Positions 28,955-38,145 of a stretch of 64,000 bases of DNA are shown in pieces. The position numbers and the translations under genes were made by a program. A model generated the notes under the pieces. That model did no database searches. It was not told where the DNA came from and was given only the letters and a program-made list of their open reading frames with translations. The stretch covers positions 1,054,001 to 1,118,000 of the forward strand of contig NC_005043.1 in NCBI RefSeq assembly GCF_000007205.1. Direction: 5' to 3'. Every line of letters starts with the position of its first letter. The first letter of the stretch is position 1. The stretch is from Chlamydia pneumoniae TW-183. GTDB lineage: Bacteria > Chlamydiota > Chlamydiia > Chlamydiales > Chlamydiaceae.

Positions 28955-29026
28955 TGGGGTGTGGCCAAGCGGTAAGGCAGCGGTTTTTGGTACCGTGCAT
29001 CGGAGGTTCGAATCCTTCCACCCCAG
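28955..29026 (+). tRNA. tRNA-Gln (anticodon TTG)
   Basis: A full cloverleaf. The 7-base acceptor stem is TGGGGTG (28955-28961) with CACCCCA (29019-29025) and discriminator G. The anticodon stem GCGGT/ACCGT holds loop TTTTGGT with anticodon TTG at 28987-28989. The T arm is GGAGG-TTCGAAT-CCTTC. CCA is not encoded. It reads CAA and, by wobble, CAG. Chlamydiae charge tRNA-Gln by the GatCAB route. Confidence 0.96.
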
Positions 29027-29117
29027 AGTCCTTTTCTTCTCCTTTTGGTAACTGTATTCTTTAGTTGTCTCTTCTTACAAGAAGGATATACGTTCAATTC
29101 TTTAATTAGGGAAAGTA

Positions 29118-29145
29118 TTGACTTTTTCCAAACTGGAGATATAAT
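29118..29145 (+). promoter_or_regulatory. Near-consensus sigma-66 promoter for the rplY operon
   Basis: TTGACT (29118-29123), a 16-base spacer and a perfect TATAAT (29140-29145). It precedes rplY by about 130 bases and is the best promoter match in the window. It could drive rplY-pth and perhaps the genes down to ispE. Confidence 0.75.
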
Positions 29146-29278
29146 TTTGCCTCGAAAACTGTCGATAGACGTCCAAGACATGACAGTGATTGGCCCTCTA
29201 AGAAAATATGTTTGGACTCTCAGAGTGAATGCATAGCGCACAGCTCTTTTAGCTCAAGATTACGGAGAAAACAACATT

Positions 29279-29836
29279 ATGGAGCTTGTAGTTACAAGTC
29301 GAGAGACTGGTAAGAAATCTTTTCTTAAGAAAATTCGTCAGCAAGGTGGAATCCCTGCTGTAGTATATTCTGCAGGCAAGAGCCTTGCGAATATCACTGT
29401 GGATGCACTTGTGTTTAAAAAGTTTTTATCGAATTTAGAAAGCGGAGCCCTATCTTCTACGGTCTTTTCTTTGTCTTATGAAGGGCGTATAATTAAAGCT
29501 CTAGTTAAAGATATCCAATATCAAATCACCACCTACGATGTAATTCACCTCGATTTTGAAGAACTCGTAGAAGATCGTCCTGTAAAGTTAAATATTCCTA
29601 TCCGTTGTATCAATGCTGTAGACTGTATTGGAGTGAAACTCGGTGGATCTTTACGACAAGTGATTCGTGCCGTTCGCGTAGTATGCAAACCTAAAGATAT
29701 TGTACCTTTTCTAGAACTTGATGTGCGGTCTGTTGGACTTTCTCAAACGAGAAAACTATCCGATATAAAGATCCCTGCTGGAATAGAAACAATTACACCT
29801 TTGAAAGAAGTCGCTATAACCGTCTCTAGAAGATAA
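29279..29836 (+). CDS. rplY: 50S ribosomal protein L25, CTC form
   Basis: A 185-residue L25 of the longer Ctc type: an N-terminal 5S-rRNA binding domain ([29 protein letters not shown]) and a C-terminal beta domain from about residue 95 ([20 protein letters not shown]). The gene order rplY-pth is common in bacteria and here the two are 1 base apart, so they are co-transcribed. A near-consensus promoter lies upstream. Confidence 0.95.
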   Translation: MELVVTSRETGKKSFLKKIRQQGGIPAVVYSAGKSLANITVDALVFKKFLSNLESGALSSTVFSLSYEGRIIKALVKDIQYQITTYDVIHLDFEELVEDRPVKLNIPIRCINAVDCIGVKLGGSLRQVIRAVRVVCKPKDIVPFLELDVRSVGLSQTRKLSDIKIPAGIETITPLKEVAITVSRR

Positions 29837-29837
29837 T

Positions 29838-30380
29838 ATGGCTAAGCTCATTGTAGCGATAGGGAACCCTAGGCATGGGTATGCAAATACTAGACATAAC
29901 GCAGGGTTCCTATTGGCTGATAGGTTAGTGGAGGAGCTCCAAGGCCCCCCATTTAAACCGTTATCAAAATGCCATGCTTTAATGACTCTCGTAGAGTCTT
30001 CTTCAGGGCCTTTGGTTTTTATTAAACCAACAACTTTTGTCAATTTAAGCGGTAAAGCCGTGGTTTTGGCTAAAAAATATTTTAATGTTGCTCTGAGTCA
30101 CATTCTAGTTCTCGCTGATGATGTGAACCGTTCGTTTGGTAAACTTCGCCTTTGTTTTAACGGAGGAAGTGGGGGACACAATGGTCTTAAGAGCATTACT
30201 GCCAGCTTGGGTTCCAATGAATATTGGCAATTACGGTTCGGTGTAGGAAGACCCCTCGAAGAGGGTGTTGAGCTATCTAATTTCGTTTTAGGAAAGTTTT
30301 CTGAAGAAGAAAATCTTCAGTTGGGATCCATATTTGTTGAGGCATCTACTCTATTTACCGAGTGGTGTTCGAAATTTTAA
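29838..30380 (+). CDS. pth: Peptidyl-tRNA hydrolase
   Basis: A 180-residue enzyme that frees tRNA from dropped-off peptidyl-tRNA. Key residues: Asn10 in VAIGNP, His20 and Asn21 in NTRHNAGF, and the acidic pair in [15 protein letters not shown], then the [12 protein letters not shown] loop. Length is normal. It starts 1 base after rplY. Confidence 0.97.
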   Translation: MAKLIVAIGNPRHGYANTRHNAGFLLADRLVEELQGPPFKPLSKCHALMTLVESSSGPLVFIKPTTFVNLSGKAVVLAKKYFNVALSHILVLADDVNRSFGKLRLCFNGGSGGHNGLKSITASLGSNEYWQLRFGVGRPLEEGVELSNFVLGKFSEEENLQLGSIFVEASTLFTEWCSKF

Positions 30381-30471
30381 ATGGCTTGAGAAGTTTCTGA
30401 AATAATTTTAGTGGACTGAGATATCTTAAGGATAATAAACTACTCTATCTGTCTGTGTTTAGGAGTTTTTA

Positions 30472-30810
30472 ATGGGAAAAAAAGAAAATCAACTTTACGA
30501 AGGCGCCTATGTGTTTAGCGTCACTCTTAGTGAAGAAGCTAGGCGCAAAGCTTTGGATAAGGTTATTTCAGGCATAACTAATTACGGCGGTGAAATTCAT
30601 AAAATTCACGATCAAGGACGTAAAAAACTAGCGTATACCATTCGTGGAGCTAGAGAAGGTTACTACTATTTTATTTATTTTTCTGTCTCTCCTGGAGCCA
30701 TTACAGAGCTTTGGAAAGAGTATCACTTAAATGAAGATCTACTTCGTTTCATGACTCTTAGAGCAGATTCTGTAAAAGAAGTTTTAGAATTCGCCTCTCT
30801 ACCCGAATAA
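30472..30810 (+). CDS. rpsF: 30S ribosomal protein S6
   Basis: A 112-residue S6 with the usual start YEGAYVFSVTLSEEARRKAL and the core KIHDQGRKKLAYTIRGAREG, YYYFIYFS. S6 binds 16S rRNA together with S18, encoded next. AGGAG precedes the ATG. A 91-base gap from pth allows a second promoter. The order rpsF-rpsR-rplI is widely conserved. Confidence 0.97.
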   Translation: MGKKENQLYEGAYVFSVTLSEEARRKALDKVISGITNYGGEIHKIHDQGRKKLAYTIRGAREGYYYFIYFSVSPGAITELWKEYHLNEDLLRFMTLRADSVKEVLEFASLPE

Positions 30811-30827
30811 TTTGTTAAGGAGAAAAT

Positions 30828-31076
30828 ATGAATAAGCCTGTTCATAATAATGAACACAGAAGGAAGCGTTTTAATAAAAAATGCCCTTTTGTTTCCGCAG
30901 GTTGGAAAACAATAGATTATAAGGATGTTGAAACCTTAAAAAAATTCATTACCGAAAGAGGTAAAGTATTACCTAGAAGAATTACAGGTGTTTCTTCCCG
31001 TTTCCAAGGCGTGCTATCCCAAGCAATCAAAAGAGCTCGCCATTTAGGGTTGTTGCCTTTTGTTGGAGAAGATTAA
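30828..31076 (+). CDS. rpsR: 30S ribosomal protein S18
   Basis: An 82-residue basic protein with [20 protein letters not shown] and the signature [20 protein letters not shown] followed by [10 protein letters not shown]. It partners S6 on the 30S platform. It is 17 bases after rpsF behind AAGGAG. Confidence 0.97.
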   Translation: MNKPVHNNEHRRKRFNKKCPFVSAGWKTIDYKDVETLKKFITERGKVLPRRITGVSSRFQGVLSQAIKRARHLGLLPFVGED

Positions 31077-31091
31077 TTTAAAGGAAGAAGA

Positions 31092-31601
31092 ATGAAACAA
31101 CAGCTACTTTTACTTGAAGATGTTGATGGATTAGGACGTAGTGGTGATTTAATTACCGCTCGCCCTGGATATGTCCGTAACTATCTTATCCCTAAGAAAA
31201 AAGCAGTGATTGCTGGTGCAGGAACTCTGCGTTTACAAGCTAAACTTAAAGAGCAACGCTTAATACAAGCAGCTGCTGATAAAGCAGATTCCGAAAGGAT
31301 TGCTCAGGCTCTCAAAGATATCGTTTTGGAATTCCAAGTACGTGTTGACCCTGATAACAATATGTACGGATCTGTAACCATTGCAGATATTATTGCAGAA
31401 GCTGCTAAAAAGAATATTTTCTTGGTTCGTAAAAACTTTCCTCATGCCCACTACGCTATTAAGAATTTGGGCAAGAAAAACATTCCTTTAAAGCTAAAAG
31501 AAGAAGTAACCGCAACCTTATTGGTCGAAGTTACCTCTGACAATGAATACGTCACTGTTTTGGCTCAAGGAAAACAAACTGAGGAAAATCAAGAAGGCTA
31601 A
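31092..31601 (+). CDS. rplI: 50S ribosomal protein L9
   Basis: A 169-residue L9. The N-terminal domain is typical (LLLEDVDGLGRSGDLITARP, GYVRNYLIP), then a long helix (about 45-75) and the C-terminal domain (GSVTIADIIAEAAKK). It is slightly longer than the usual 148-150 through a charged tail (GKQTEENQEG). It follows rpsR by 15 bases behind AAGGAAG. Confidence 0.97.
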   Translation: MKQQLLLLEDVDGLGRSGDLITARPGYVRNYLIPKKKAVIAGAGTLRLQAKLKEQRLIQAAADKADSERIAQALKDIVLEFQVRVDPDNNMYGSVTIADIIAEAAKKNIFLVRKNFPHAHYAIKNLGKKNIPLKLKEEVTATLLVEVTSDNEYVTVLAQGKQTEENQEG

Positions 31602-31635
31602 TACGTAGGGTAGAAAAGTTTGTTATAAGGATATC

Positions 31636-32528
31636 ATGCAATACTTTTCTCCCGCAAAGTTAAACCTTTTTTTAAAAATATGGGGAAAGCGTTTCGATAA
31701 TTTTCACGAGCTCACAACCCTTTATCAAGCTATAGATTTTGGAGACACACTTTCTTTAAAGAATAGCATGAAGGATAGTTTGAGCAGTAATGTTAACGAA
31801 TTGCTTTCCCCCTCGAATCTCATCTGGAAAAGCCTCGAAATTTTCAGAAGAGAAACACAAATTCACCAACCAGTTTCTTGGCACCTCAATAAATCTATTC
31901 CCCTCCAGTCTGGCTTAGGAGGAGGCAGTAGTAATGCAGCCACAGCCCTCTACGCTCTTAACGAGCATTTCCAAACCCATATTCCTATAACAACATTGCA
32001 ACTTTGGGCTCGAGAAATCGGAAGCGATGTTCCTTTTTTTTTTCTTCAGGAACAGCATTAGGGAAAGGTCGGGGAGAACACCTCTTCTCTATAAAAAAAC
32101 TCAACCATAAACATAAATATGTTCTCTATCTCGATCATCAAGGAATACCCACAGAAAAGGCATACCAATCCTTACTTCCACAAGACTATAGTACAGGAAA
32201 TCATAACGCCTGTTTCTATGGTGAAAATGATCTAGAAAAATCCGTATTTCGTATACGGACAGACTTGAAAAATAAAAAACACATGTTAGAGAGGATGTGG
32301 AGTCCTTTCGAAAGCCATGTGCTTATGTCAGGTTCAGGAGCTACCCTATTCGTTTGTTATCTAGAAGAGTTAGAACAAGATTCAAAAGTATCCTCCCAAA
32401 TCCATAGCCTAATCAAACAAACCCAAGGAATTCCCGTTAGCCGTCTTTATAGGGAACCGCATTGGTATTCTCTAAAGCAATCTACTTACAAAAACAGCCC
32501 GCTAGAGTGTTTTCAGCCACAGATATGA
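31636..32528 (+). pseudogene. ispE: 4-diphosphocytidyl-2-C-methyl-D-erythritol kinase, frameshifted at T10
   Basis: A GHMP kinase of the MEP isoprenoid pathway, split in two frames. Part 1 (31636-32061) has the start SPAKLNLFLKIWGKR and the ATP loop PLQSGLGGGSSNAATALYAL, then GSDVPFFF followed by an aberrant LQEQH and stop. Part 2 continues as SSGTALGKGRGEHLFSIKKL through the late GHMP block SPFESHVLMSGSGATLFVCY to 32528. The break is in a run of ten Ts (32034-32043). One more T (or two fewer) restores a 297-residue protein of normal length. The enzyme should be essential, so slippage, a mixed population or a base-call error is more likely than true loss. Confidence 0.85.
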
Positions 32529-32700
32529 TTTTATTTGCCTCTACAGAAAGTGAGTTTTCTGCTTGGCAAAATCCATGAACATTACCTAAACTCGCCTTTT
32601 CCTTCAGCACAGAGAATATAAGAGTAGAAGCTTCGGAAATTTTCGTTACTTTTTTAGCAGTCGTTTCATCTGCTTTAGGAAGTGTAATCTTGTAAGACAT
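32482..32700 (-). CDS. Possible small protein antisense to the ispE end
   Basis: A 72-residue frame with protein-like composition (MSYKITLPKADETTAKKVTK, then FSVLKEKASLGNVHGFC). GAGGG lies about 7 bases before the ATG. It overlaps the last 47 bases of ispE tail to tail. There is no signal peptide or membrane segment, and I know no homologue. It is the only candidate between ispE and the antiporter gene. Confidence 0.45.
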   Translation of the reverse strand: MSYKITLPKADETTAKKVTKISEASTLIFSVLKEKASLGNVHGFCQAENSLSVEANKIISVAENTLAGCFCK

Positions 32701-32909
32701 AAATAAACCCTCACATTCTCTTCCTACTTAAAGGATTTTTTTATTTTAAACAATTTCTTTTATAAATGTGTTTTAGCTTCTTAATGTGAAATTTCTATTT
32801 CTCTACGAGAAGAAAACCAGAGATCTTCCTAAATTTTTTGACCCTTTCTTTTTACTGTGAATACCTTTATGTCTACGCATAAGTATTAACTTAGCTCGTC
32901 TGGTTCTCT

Positions 32910-34262
32910 ATGATCCTGCCTCCATACTCTTATTCTTTGAAAATAGGCGCCGCAGTGCTCTTTTTTTGTTCCATACTGCACACATTTCTGACTCCCTGGC
33001 TCTACACTCTATGTCAGTCTTACGAACATAAAAAACTTGTTTTCCCAGAATGCTGGAAACGCTATGCCCGGTTGTCAGAACTCTTCAGAATCCTAAGTAG
33101 AGTAGAAATTGTATTTTTCTTGTGGGCAGTACCCTTGTTCTTCTGGTTTCTATATACCGAAGGATACAGGATTTCCATGGCCTATTTTAATAGTAGAAAT
33201 TATGGATTCGCTGTCTTCATTATGGTGATCCTCATTTTACTAGAGTCCCGCCCTATAGTATATTTCGCAGAACTTGTGCTCTCCTCAATTGCAAAATTAG
33301 GAAAAACCTCTCCCAAATCCTGGTGGTGGACATTGATGATCGCACCACCACTTCTCTCCTGTCTCCTTAAAGAAACAGGAGCTATGATTATCGGTGCGAC
33401 TCTACTTATGAGACATTTTTATGTTTTTTCTCCGTCAAGACGCTTCGCATACGCTACTATGGGACTTCTGTTTTCTAATATTTCCATAGGAGGACTCACA
33501 AGCTATGTATCCTCAAGAGCTCTCTTCCTTATCTTTCCTGCACTAAAATGGGAACACTCGTTTTTTCTTTCCCACTTCGCATGGAAAGCTATCGTCGCTA
33601 TCCTAATCTCTACAACAATCTATTATTTTATCTTTCGAAAAGAATTTAAAAAGTTCCCAGATATCCCTAGTGACAAAGATCCTAGCGTTGAAAAAGTGCC
33701 CTGGTGGATCATCTGTGTTAATATTATTTTTGTCGGTTCTATAATATTATCACGATCCACACCCTTGTTCATGGGAGCTCTACTACTCTTTTACTTAGGG
33801 TTTCAGAAGTTCACTATCTTTTATCAAGATCCAATCAACCTTTCCAAGGTATGCTACGTAGGACTTTTTTATGCCGGATTGGTAGTCTTCGGAGATCTTC
33901 AAGAATGGTGGGTGCTGAATCTAATGCAAGGTCTGTCAGATTTCGGATACATGACAGTTTCCTATACGCTGTCCATATTCTTAGATAATGCACTTGTGAA
34001 CTATCTAGTACATAACCTCTCCGTAGCTACAGATTGCTACCACTATCTTGTAGTCGCAGGCTGCATGGCAGCAGGGGGACTTACCCTAGTCTCCAATATC
34101 CCAAATATCGTGGGATACCTCATCTTAAGGTCCGCATTTCCCTCATCGACAATCCATATGGGATGGTTGTTTCTCGGAGCTTTAGGCCCCTCCATAATTT
34201 CCTTGGGAGTCTTCTGGTTATTGAAAAATGTTCCAGAATTCCTCTACTGTTTTTTCAGGTAA
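32910..34262 (+). CDS. Polytopic membrane protein, putative Na+/H+ antiporter
   Basis: A 450-residue integral membrane protein with about ten to twelve hydrophobic segments spread over its length. The conserved-looking parts are PPLLSCLLKETGAMIIGATL and the paired FSNISIGGLTSY and LDNALVNYLV motifs, a pattern of polar residues inside membrane helices seen in ion antiporters. As I recall, C. trachomatis CT805 at this place is described as a predicted permease and belongs to a putative Na+/H+ antiporter family. The ion is not proven. A strong terminator hairpin follows. Confidence 0.7.
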   Translation: MILPPYSYSLKIGAAVLFFCSILHTFLTPWLYTLCQSYEHKKLVFPECWKRYARLSELFRILSRVEIVFFLWAVPLFFWFLYTEGYRISMAYFNSRNYGFAVFIMVILILLESRPIVYFAELVLSSIAKLGKTSPKSWWWTLMIAPPLLSCLLKETGAMIIGATLLMRHFYVFSPSRRFAYATMGLLFSNISIGGLTSYVSSRALFLIFPALKWEHSFFLSHFAWKAIVAILISTTIYYFIFRKEFKKFPDIPSDKDPSVEKVPWWIICVNIIFVGSIILSRSTPLFMGALLLFYLGFQKFTIFYQDPINLSKVCYVGLFYAGLVVFGDLQEWWVLNLMQGLSDFGYMTVSYTLSIFLDNALVNYLVHNLSVATDCYHYLVVAGCMAAGGLTLVSNIPNIVGYLILRSAFPSSTIHMGWLFLGALGPSIISLGVFWLLKNVPEFLYCFFR

Positions 34263-34272
34263 ACTAAAGATA

Positions 34273-34309
34273 AAACAAAGGCATAAGATATGATCTTATG
34301 CCTTTGTTT
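34273..34309. terminator. Bidirectional intrinsic terminator
   Basis: A perfect 16-base stem (34273-34288, AAACAAAGGCATAAGA, and 34294-34309) with a 5-base loop, flanked by T on the plus side. It abuts the stop of the opposing M16 gene (34310) and serves both. Confidence 0.85.
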
Positions 34310-37138
34310 TTAAGAGGTCTTCTGAGTGCCACGTATATAGACGCTAGTTTGCGTCCCTAGTTCATTGCTAAGGAAACACTGACAGTATTTTAAGAACTCT
34401 TCGTATGTTAACGTTTCCGCAATAGCAATCTTCAAGTCGGGAGTCGAAAACTCCACAAAAGGCCGCTCAAATGCTAGAGAAAATAACGCCGAGTTCATCA
34501 TGTCTAAGGAATGCTCAGGCTCCAAGATTTTATTGATATACGCTTTGCGTATGTTTGCGAATTTCTCTTGCGATATTCCAAATTTCTCAGGAGAAGCTGA
34601 GACCTTGTTAAGGAACAGAGAAGTTTTAGCAAGAAGCTCTTCAGGAGAATACGCATCCGAACGGATATAGAGAAATCCAAACGGCCTGGAAGCAAACTCT
34701 CGATAGCGCGCACCCACCATATAACCCAATTGCTGTTGCGTTCTAAGCTCCTCAAAAGTAATGTGATGCAACCATTCAAAGAGCATCTCCGCACAAACCT
34801 TCCCTTGTATAGACGGGGAACTCTTATCTTGAAGTAATAAGAGCATCCCGTTTGCAGTTAACGGATAGTCATGATGGATCTCAGAAATTTCCTGAGACTG
34901 TAGCTCGTAATAAAAGGGCTTTGTAGCATGCGAAGATCGTGACGCAGTGAAAACTTGTAGCATCTCAAGATAATCTTTCTTCTGCTGCTCAGAAAGGTTC
35001 CCTAAGACCATAACTTCAAGATGTACACTGTTGAAAAGGTTCGAGGCAAACGCTTGGAATTCAGAAAAACTTAACTTCTCAAGAGCTGATAGCTTAGTAG
35101 TATTAGAATACGTCTCCTTCATAACTTGTGAGGCAAGCTCATCAAGCCCAGAACGAACCGGACAGTTGAGCAAAGCTCCTTGATAAAGCTCTAACAACTG
35201 CTTTTTATATACTAAGAATGTCTCATAGCTAATCTCTAAATTAGGTAATGAGGTTAAAATTGAGTTTAACAATGCAGGGACTGTTGTTGTGTACCCTGAA
35301 ACTCTTAAATCAATACCATCACCACCTAAAGCAGAAGTAAAAGAAAGACCAGCTTGCGTTGCGGGATAATACTCCCTCAAAAGCTGATCATTCACAGCTA
35401 AGCAATAGAGCTCCGTAGCAACTAGAAATTGAGGGGAGGACCTCGAAATCTGAGGAGAGCGGATGCGAATCTGACTGGAGAGTTTCGGTGCTGTATAGTA
35501 GTGGTCCTCGCAATGGTACAGAGTTAATTTATCATCTTGGTAACTGAGTGCAGGAGCAAAAGGAAATTCTTGTTTTTTCAGTAGGTGTACACCAGGAAGA
35601 GTCACCTCTTTAGGAATAAACAGATTCGGCTTTGGAAGAGCTATGGGCTTTAGTGACTGCACCTTTCCATAATCCTGAACACCGTCCAGAGCTTTTACAT
35701 AGTAGGTCATGTCAAAAATAGGATCGTGGAGCTGAGTCGCTTCTTCCCAATGCTCAGAGTTCTTACTAGATAAGACAAAACGTGCTTGTTCAGGATCAGA
35801 GACTAAATTAAGAAGAGCAGACTCGTCTTCAGAAGAGTATTTAGGATACACAAGGCTATGATAAGGATACGTAGATAGATCCTCATTGCCCAAGGATACA
35901 ATCTGCTTACAAAGCAGATCAAACAATGGACTTTTGGAACTGTAACAGTAGTTTAAAGCATTAATTGTAGAAATTTCTTCTAACGTATAGTTGGGAATCC
36001 CGTGTTCCTGAATATATCGAAGATATTGGAAGGTACTATCAATAACCTGAGAATAGTGTTTATCGCCTTTCTCCGTAAGCTCATAGCTAATATAGAATTC
36101 TCCAGTATTTAAAGAACTTCTAAAGAATTCCACGTCTAAATCCGTAATTAGCTGCTCGTTTTTCAATAAAGAGACTAAACTGTTCTTACTCTCATTTCTT
36201 AAAACTTCAGCAAGAGCCTTGTAACAGCCTAAAGGAATCGGATGGGAAGATTCATAAATATGCCAGTAAATTTCTAGATTAGAGGTAGGCTGAATCGCTT
36301 GGTTAATATAGAGATTCTTTAATGACGAGGTGTCACCAGAAGGAAGAAAAGGTTCCTGTCTTTCATAATTTTTTGATCTAGGAATCTGAGAAAAAATCTT
36401 TGAGAACTGTTTCTTTGCTTTAGAGAGCGGAGCTGATGTGTAAGCAATAGCACACATATTCTCAGGAGAATAATGTAGCTTAAACCATTCTGCCATTTTC
36501 TCTGTAGTCACTGGGGTGAGGGTGGAAGCATTCCCACAACCAAAACGTGCGCAGGGATGGCCCTGAGGAGCAACAAGCTGCTGAATGCGATGCACACGTC
36601 TCCCATCAGAAAGAGGATGAGCAGCGAATTCTTGATGTACTGCGTACTTTTCTCTATCAAGATCTTCTTGACGAAACTTCGGATTAATAAATAGATGAAC
36701 AAATTGGTCTAAAGCATCAGAAAACGCAGAATGTTCTACTGAAAATACAAAGACTGTTTTATTTGGGTAAGTGAAAGCATTATGCACCCCATTATTTTCG
36801 CTTAAAAATCCAGGGAAACCAGAGACCTCAGGATACTTTTCATTTCCAAGAAAGACACAGTGTTCTGTGAAGTGCGCCATCCCAGGATACTCTTCAGGAT
36901 CGGCATTATTTCCTGTTTTCACAAGGAGTGCTGCTCCCGAAGTAGGAAGATTAGGGTCGGAAATAATAAGAAGAGGGAGCCCGTTACTACAAATAATCTT
37001 TTCAATTTTCTGGTCCGCAGCGGCAGGAGTGGAAACTTGTAAAGGGCACTGATTGGGGACGACTTTGAACTGCTGTTCACACGATGTTATGGATAGGGAA
37101 GTGCAAATTAAAATAGGACATAAAAGTTTCCAAAACAT
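34310..37138 (-). CDS. M16 zinc metalloprotease lipoprotein (insulinase/pitrilysin type)
   Basis: A 942-residue protein. The N terminus has a lipoprotein signal with lipobox ITSC (Cys20). The inverted zinc site is HFTEH at 89-93 (Glu92 catalytic), and Glu170 in VHQEFAAH is the third ligand; this matches the spacing in E. coli pitrilysin. Four M16 half-domains fit the length. The RxxY-type substrate residues of the C-terminal half appear in QQQLGYMVGARYREFASRPF. It should degrade peptides in the periplasm. It lies 1 base after plsB in the rng-plsB-M16 run. C. trachomatis CT806 is the equivalent. Confidence 0.93.
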   Translation of the reverse strand: MFWKLLCPILICTSLSITSCEQQFKVVPNQCPLQVSTPAAADQKIEKIICSNGLPLLIISDPNLPTSGAALLVKTGNNADPEEYPGMAHFTEHCVFLGNEKYPEVSGFPGFLSENNGVHNAFTYPNKTVFVFSVEHSAFSDALDQFVHLFINPKFRQEDLDREKYAVHQEFAAHPLSDGRRVHRIQQLVAPQGHPCARFGCGNASTLTPVTTEKMAEWFKLHYSPENMCAIAYTSAPLSKAKKQFSKIFSQIPRSKNYERQEPFLPSGDTSSLKNLYINQAIQPTSNLEIYWHIYESSHPIPLGCYKALAEVLRNESKNSLVSLLKNEQLITDLDVEFFRSSLNTGEFYISYELTEKGDKHYSQVIDSTFQYLRYIQEHGIPNYTLEEISTINALNYCYSSKSPLFDLLCKQIVSLGNEDLSTYPYHSLVYPKYSSEDESALLNLVSDPEQARFVLSSKNSEHWEEATQLHDPIFDMTYYVKALDGVQDYGKVQSLKPIALPKPNLFIPKEVTLPGVHLLKKQEFPFAPALSYQDDKLTLYHCEDHYYTAPKLSSQIRIRSPQISRSSPQFLVATELYCLAVNDQLLREYYPATQAGLSFTSALGGDGIDLRVSGYTTTVPALLNSILTSLPNLEISYETFLVYKKQLLELYQGALLNCPVRSGLDELASQVMKETYSNTTKLSALEKLSFSEFQAFASNLFNSVHLEVMVLGNLSEQQKKDYLEMLQVFTASRSSHATKPFYYELQSQEISEIHHDYPLTANGMLLLLQDKSSPSIQGKVCAEMLFEWLHHITFEELRTQQQLGYMVGARYREFASRPFGFLYIRSDAYSPEELLAKTSLFLNKVSASPEKFGISQEKFANIRKAYINKILEPEHSLDMMNSALFSLAFERPFVEFSTPDLKIAIAETLTYEEFLKYCQCFLSNELGTQTSVYIRGTQKTS

Positions 37139-37139
37139 C

Positions 37140-38135
37140 TTACAATTCCTCGTATAGATTTTTTACAATAGAAAATACTTTTTCTGCTCTTAATGTTCTT
37201 TGGGCGTGTTTATCGCAATGAATAAGTTCCTCTTTTGAACATAATGCATCAAAAAATAGTTCTGCTCCGAAGTTGAAGAAAACAGGAGCAAAGAAAATGG
37301 CTCGCTGCTCCCCAATTGCATTCTCTATTTTCGGAGGAGGGGGGAGAATGTCATAGGTTTTTAAAGCAAAGGGATAAAAATGTGTCGTTTGATTAGAAGC
37401 CTTAGCTAATAAACGAAACACTTCAATGCTTTCTGGAGAGAATTCTGAAGGATATAATCTTCCTTCCGCATTTTTTCTGTCACGACCTCCTGCAGGGGCT
37501 ACGTAAATAAATTTGCCTCCTTCATTTAACAAGGTCTTTAATATTTGCATGCTTTTCTGATTATGAAGAAGCTTTTCTTCCCGGAGTTCTGGTGGAGTGG
37601 CAATATGACGCTTAGAATAAATACATAATAAATCACATCCCATGCTAAATGGTCGTGCTAGGGGATCAGAAGTGACTCGGTCTCCAGCTACAAAAATCAT
37701 GTTCTCCATTAACTCAGGATGCGTCTTGCCTAAGGCATAATACATGAGTTGTGGATCGCATTCTGTCTGGTGATTTGCAAGGAGAACAACATTATCTCCC
37801 CTAGCAATGTATTCTTCTATTTCCTTAAGGCGGTGTAGGTTTAAAATTCGAGAGTTTTTATCGTCAATGACTAGAGAAAAAAAATCTATACTCAAACGAA
37901 ATAGATCTATAGGAGCTCGAATTTTTTTATGATACGGAGGGAAAATGAAAGGGTTTTTCAAGTCCTCGATGATAACCTTGACCCATTGTAAACATAGCAC
38001 CTCAGCTTGATCAGCTGCAGCTTTTTTTGTAGCTGCATCGATGTAATTCTGATGAAAAACAGAAAATTTCTGATATAAAGGCTCTGGGAGATACTGGTTA
38101 TCAAAAGCATAGCGTAAATACCTAGAAAACTGCAT
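37140..38135 (-). CDS. plsB: Glycerol-3-phosphate acyltransferase, plastid type
   Basis: A 331-residue acyltransferase that makes lysophosphatidic acid. The catalytic HX4D motif is in LLANHQTECDPQLMYY, and the phosphate-binding block is FIYVAPAGGRDRK. It has no clear membrane span and resembles the soluble chloroplast GPAT more than the large E. coli PlsB, a known plant-like trait of chlamydiae. It sits between rng and the M16 gene on one strand, with gaps of 10 and 1 bases. Confidence 0.92.
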   Translation of the reverse strand: MQFSRYLRYAFDNQYLPEPLYQKFSVFHQNYIDAATKKAAADQAEVLCLQWVKVIIEDLKNPFIFPPYHKKIRAPIDLFRLSIDFFSLVIDDKNSRILNLHRLKEIEEYIARGDNVVLLANHQTECDPQLMYYALGKTHPELMENMIFVAGDRVTSDPLARPFSMGCDLLCIYSKRHIATPPELREEKLLHNQKSMQILKTLLNEGGKFIYVAPAGGRDRKNAEGRLYPSEFSPESIEVFRLLAKASNQTTHFYPFALKTYDILPPPPKIENAIGEQRAIFFAPVFFNFGAELFFDALCSKEELIHCDKHAQRTLRAEKVFSIVKNLYEEL

Positions 38136-38145
38136 GTATATTGCC

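Noticed and set aside
28903..29241. 112-codon minus-strand ORF
   Set aside because: It runs antisense through tRNA-Gln and the rplY promoter.
36771..37052. 93-codon plus-strand ORF inside the M16 protease gene
   Set aside because: It is the reverse frame of a well-conserved catalytic region.
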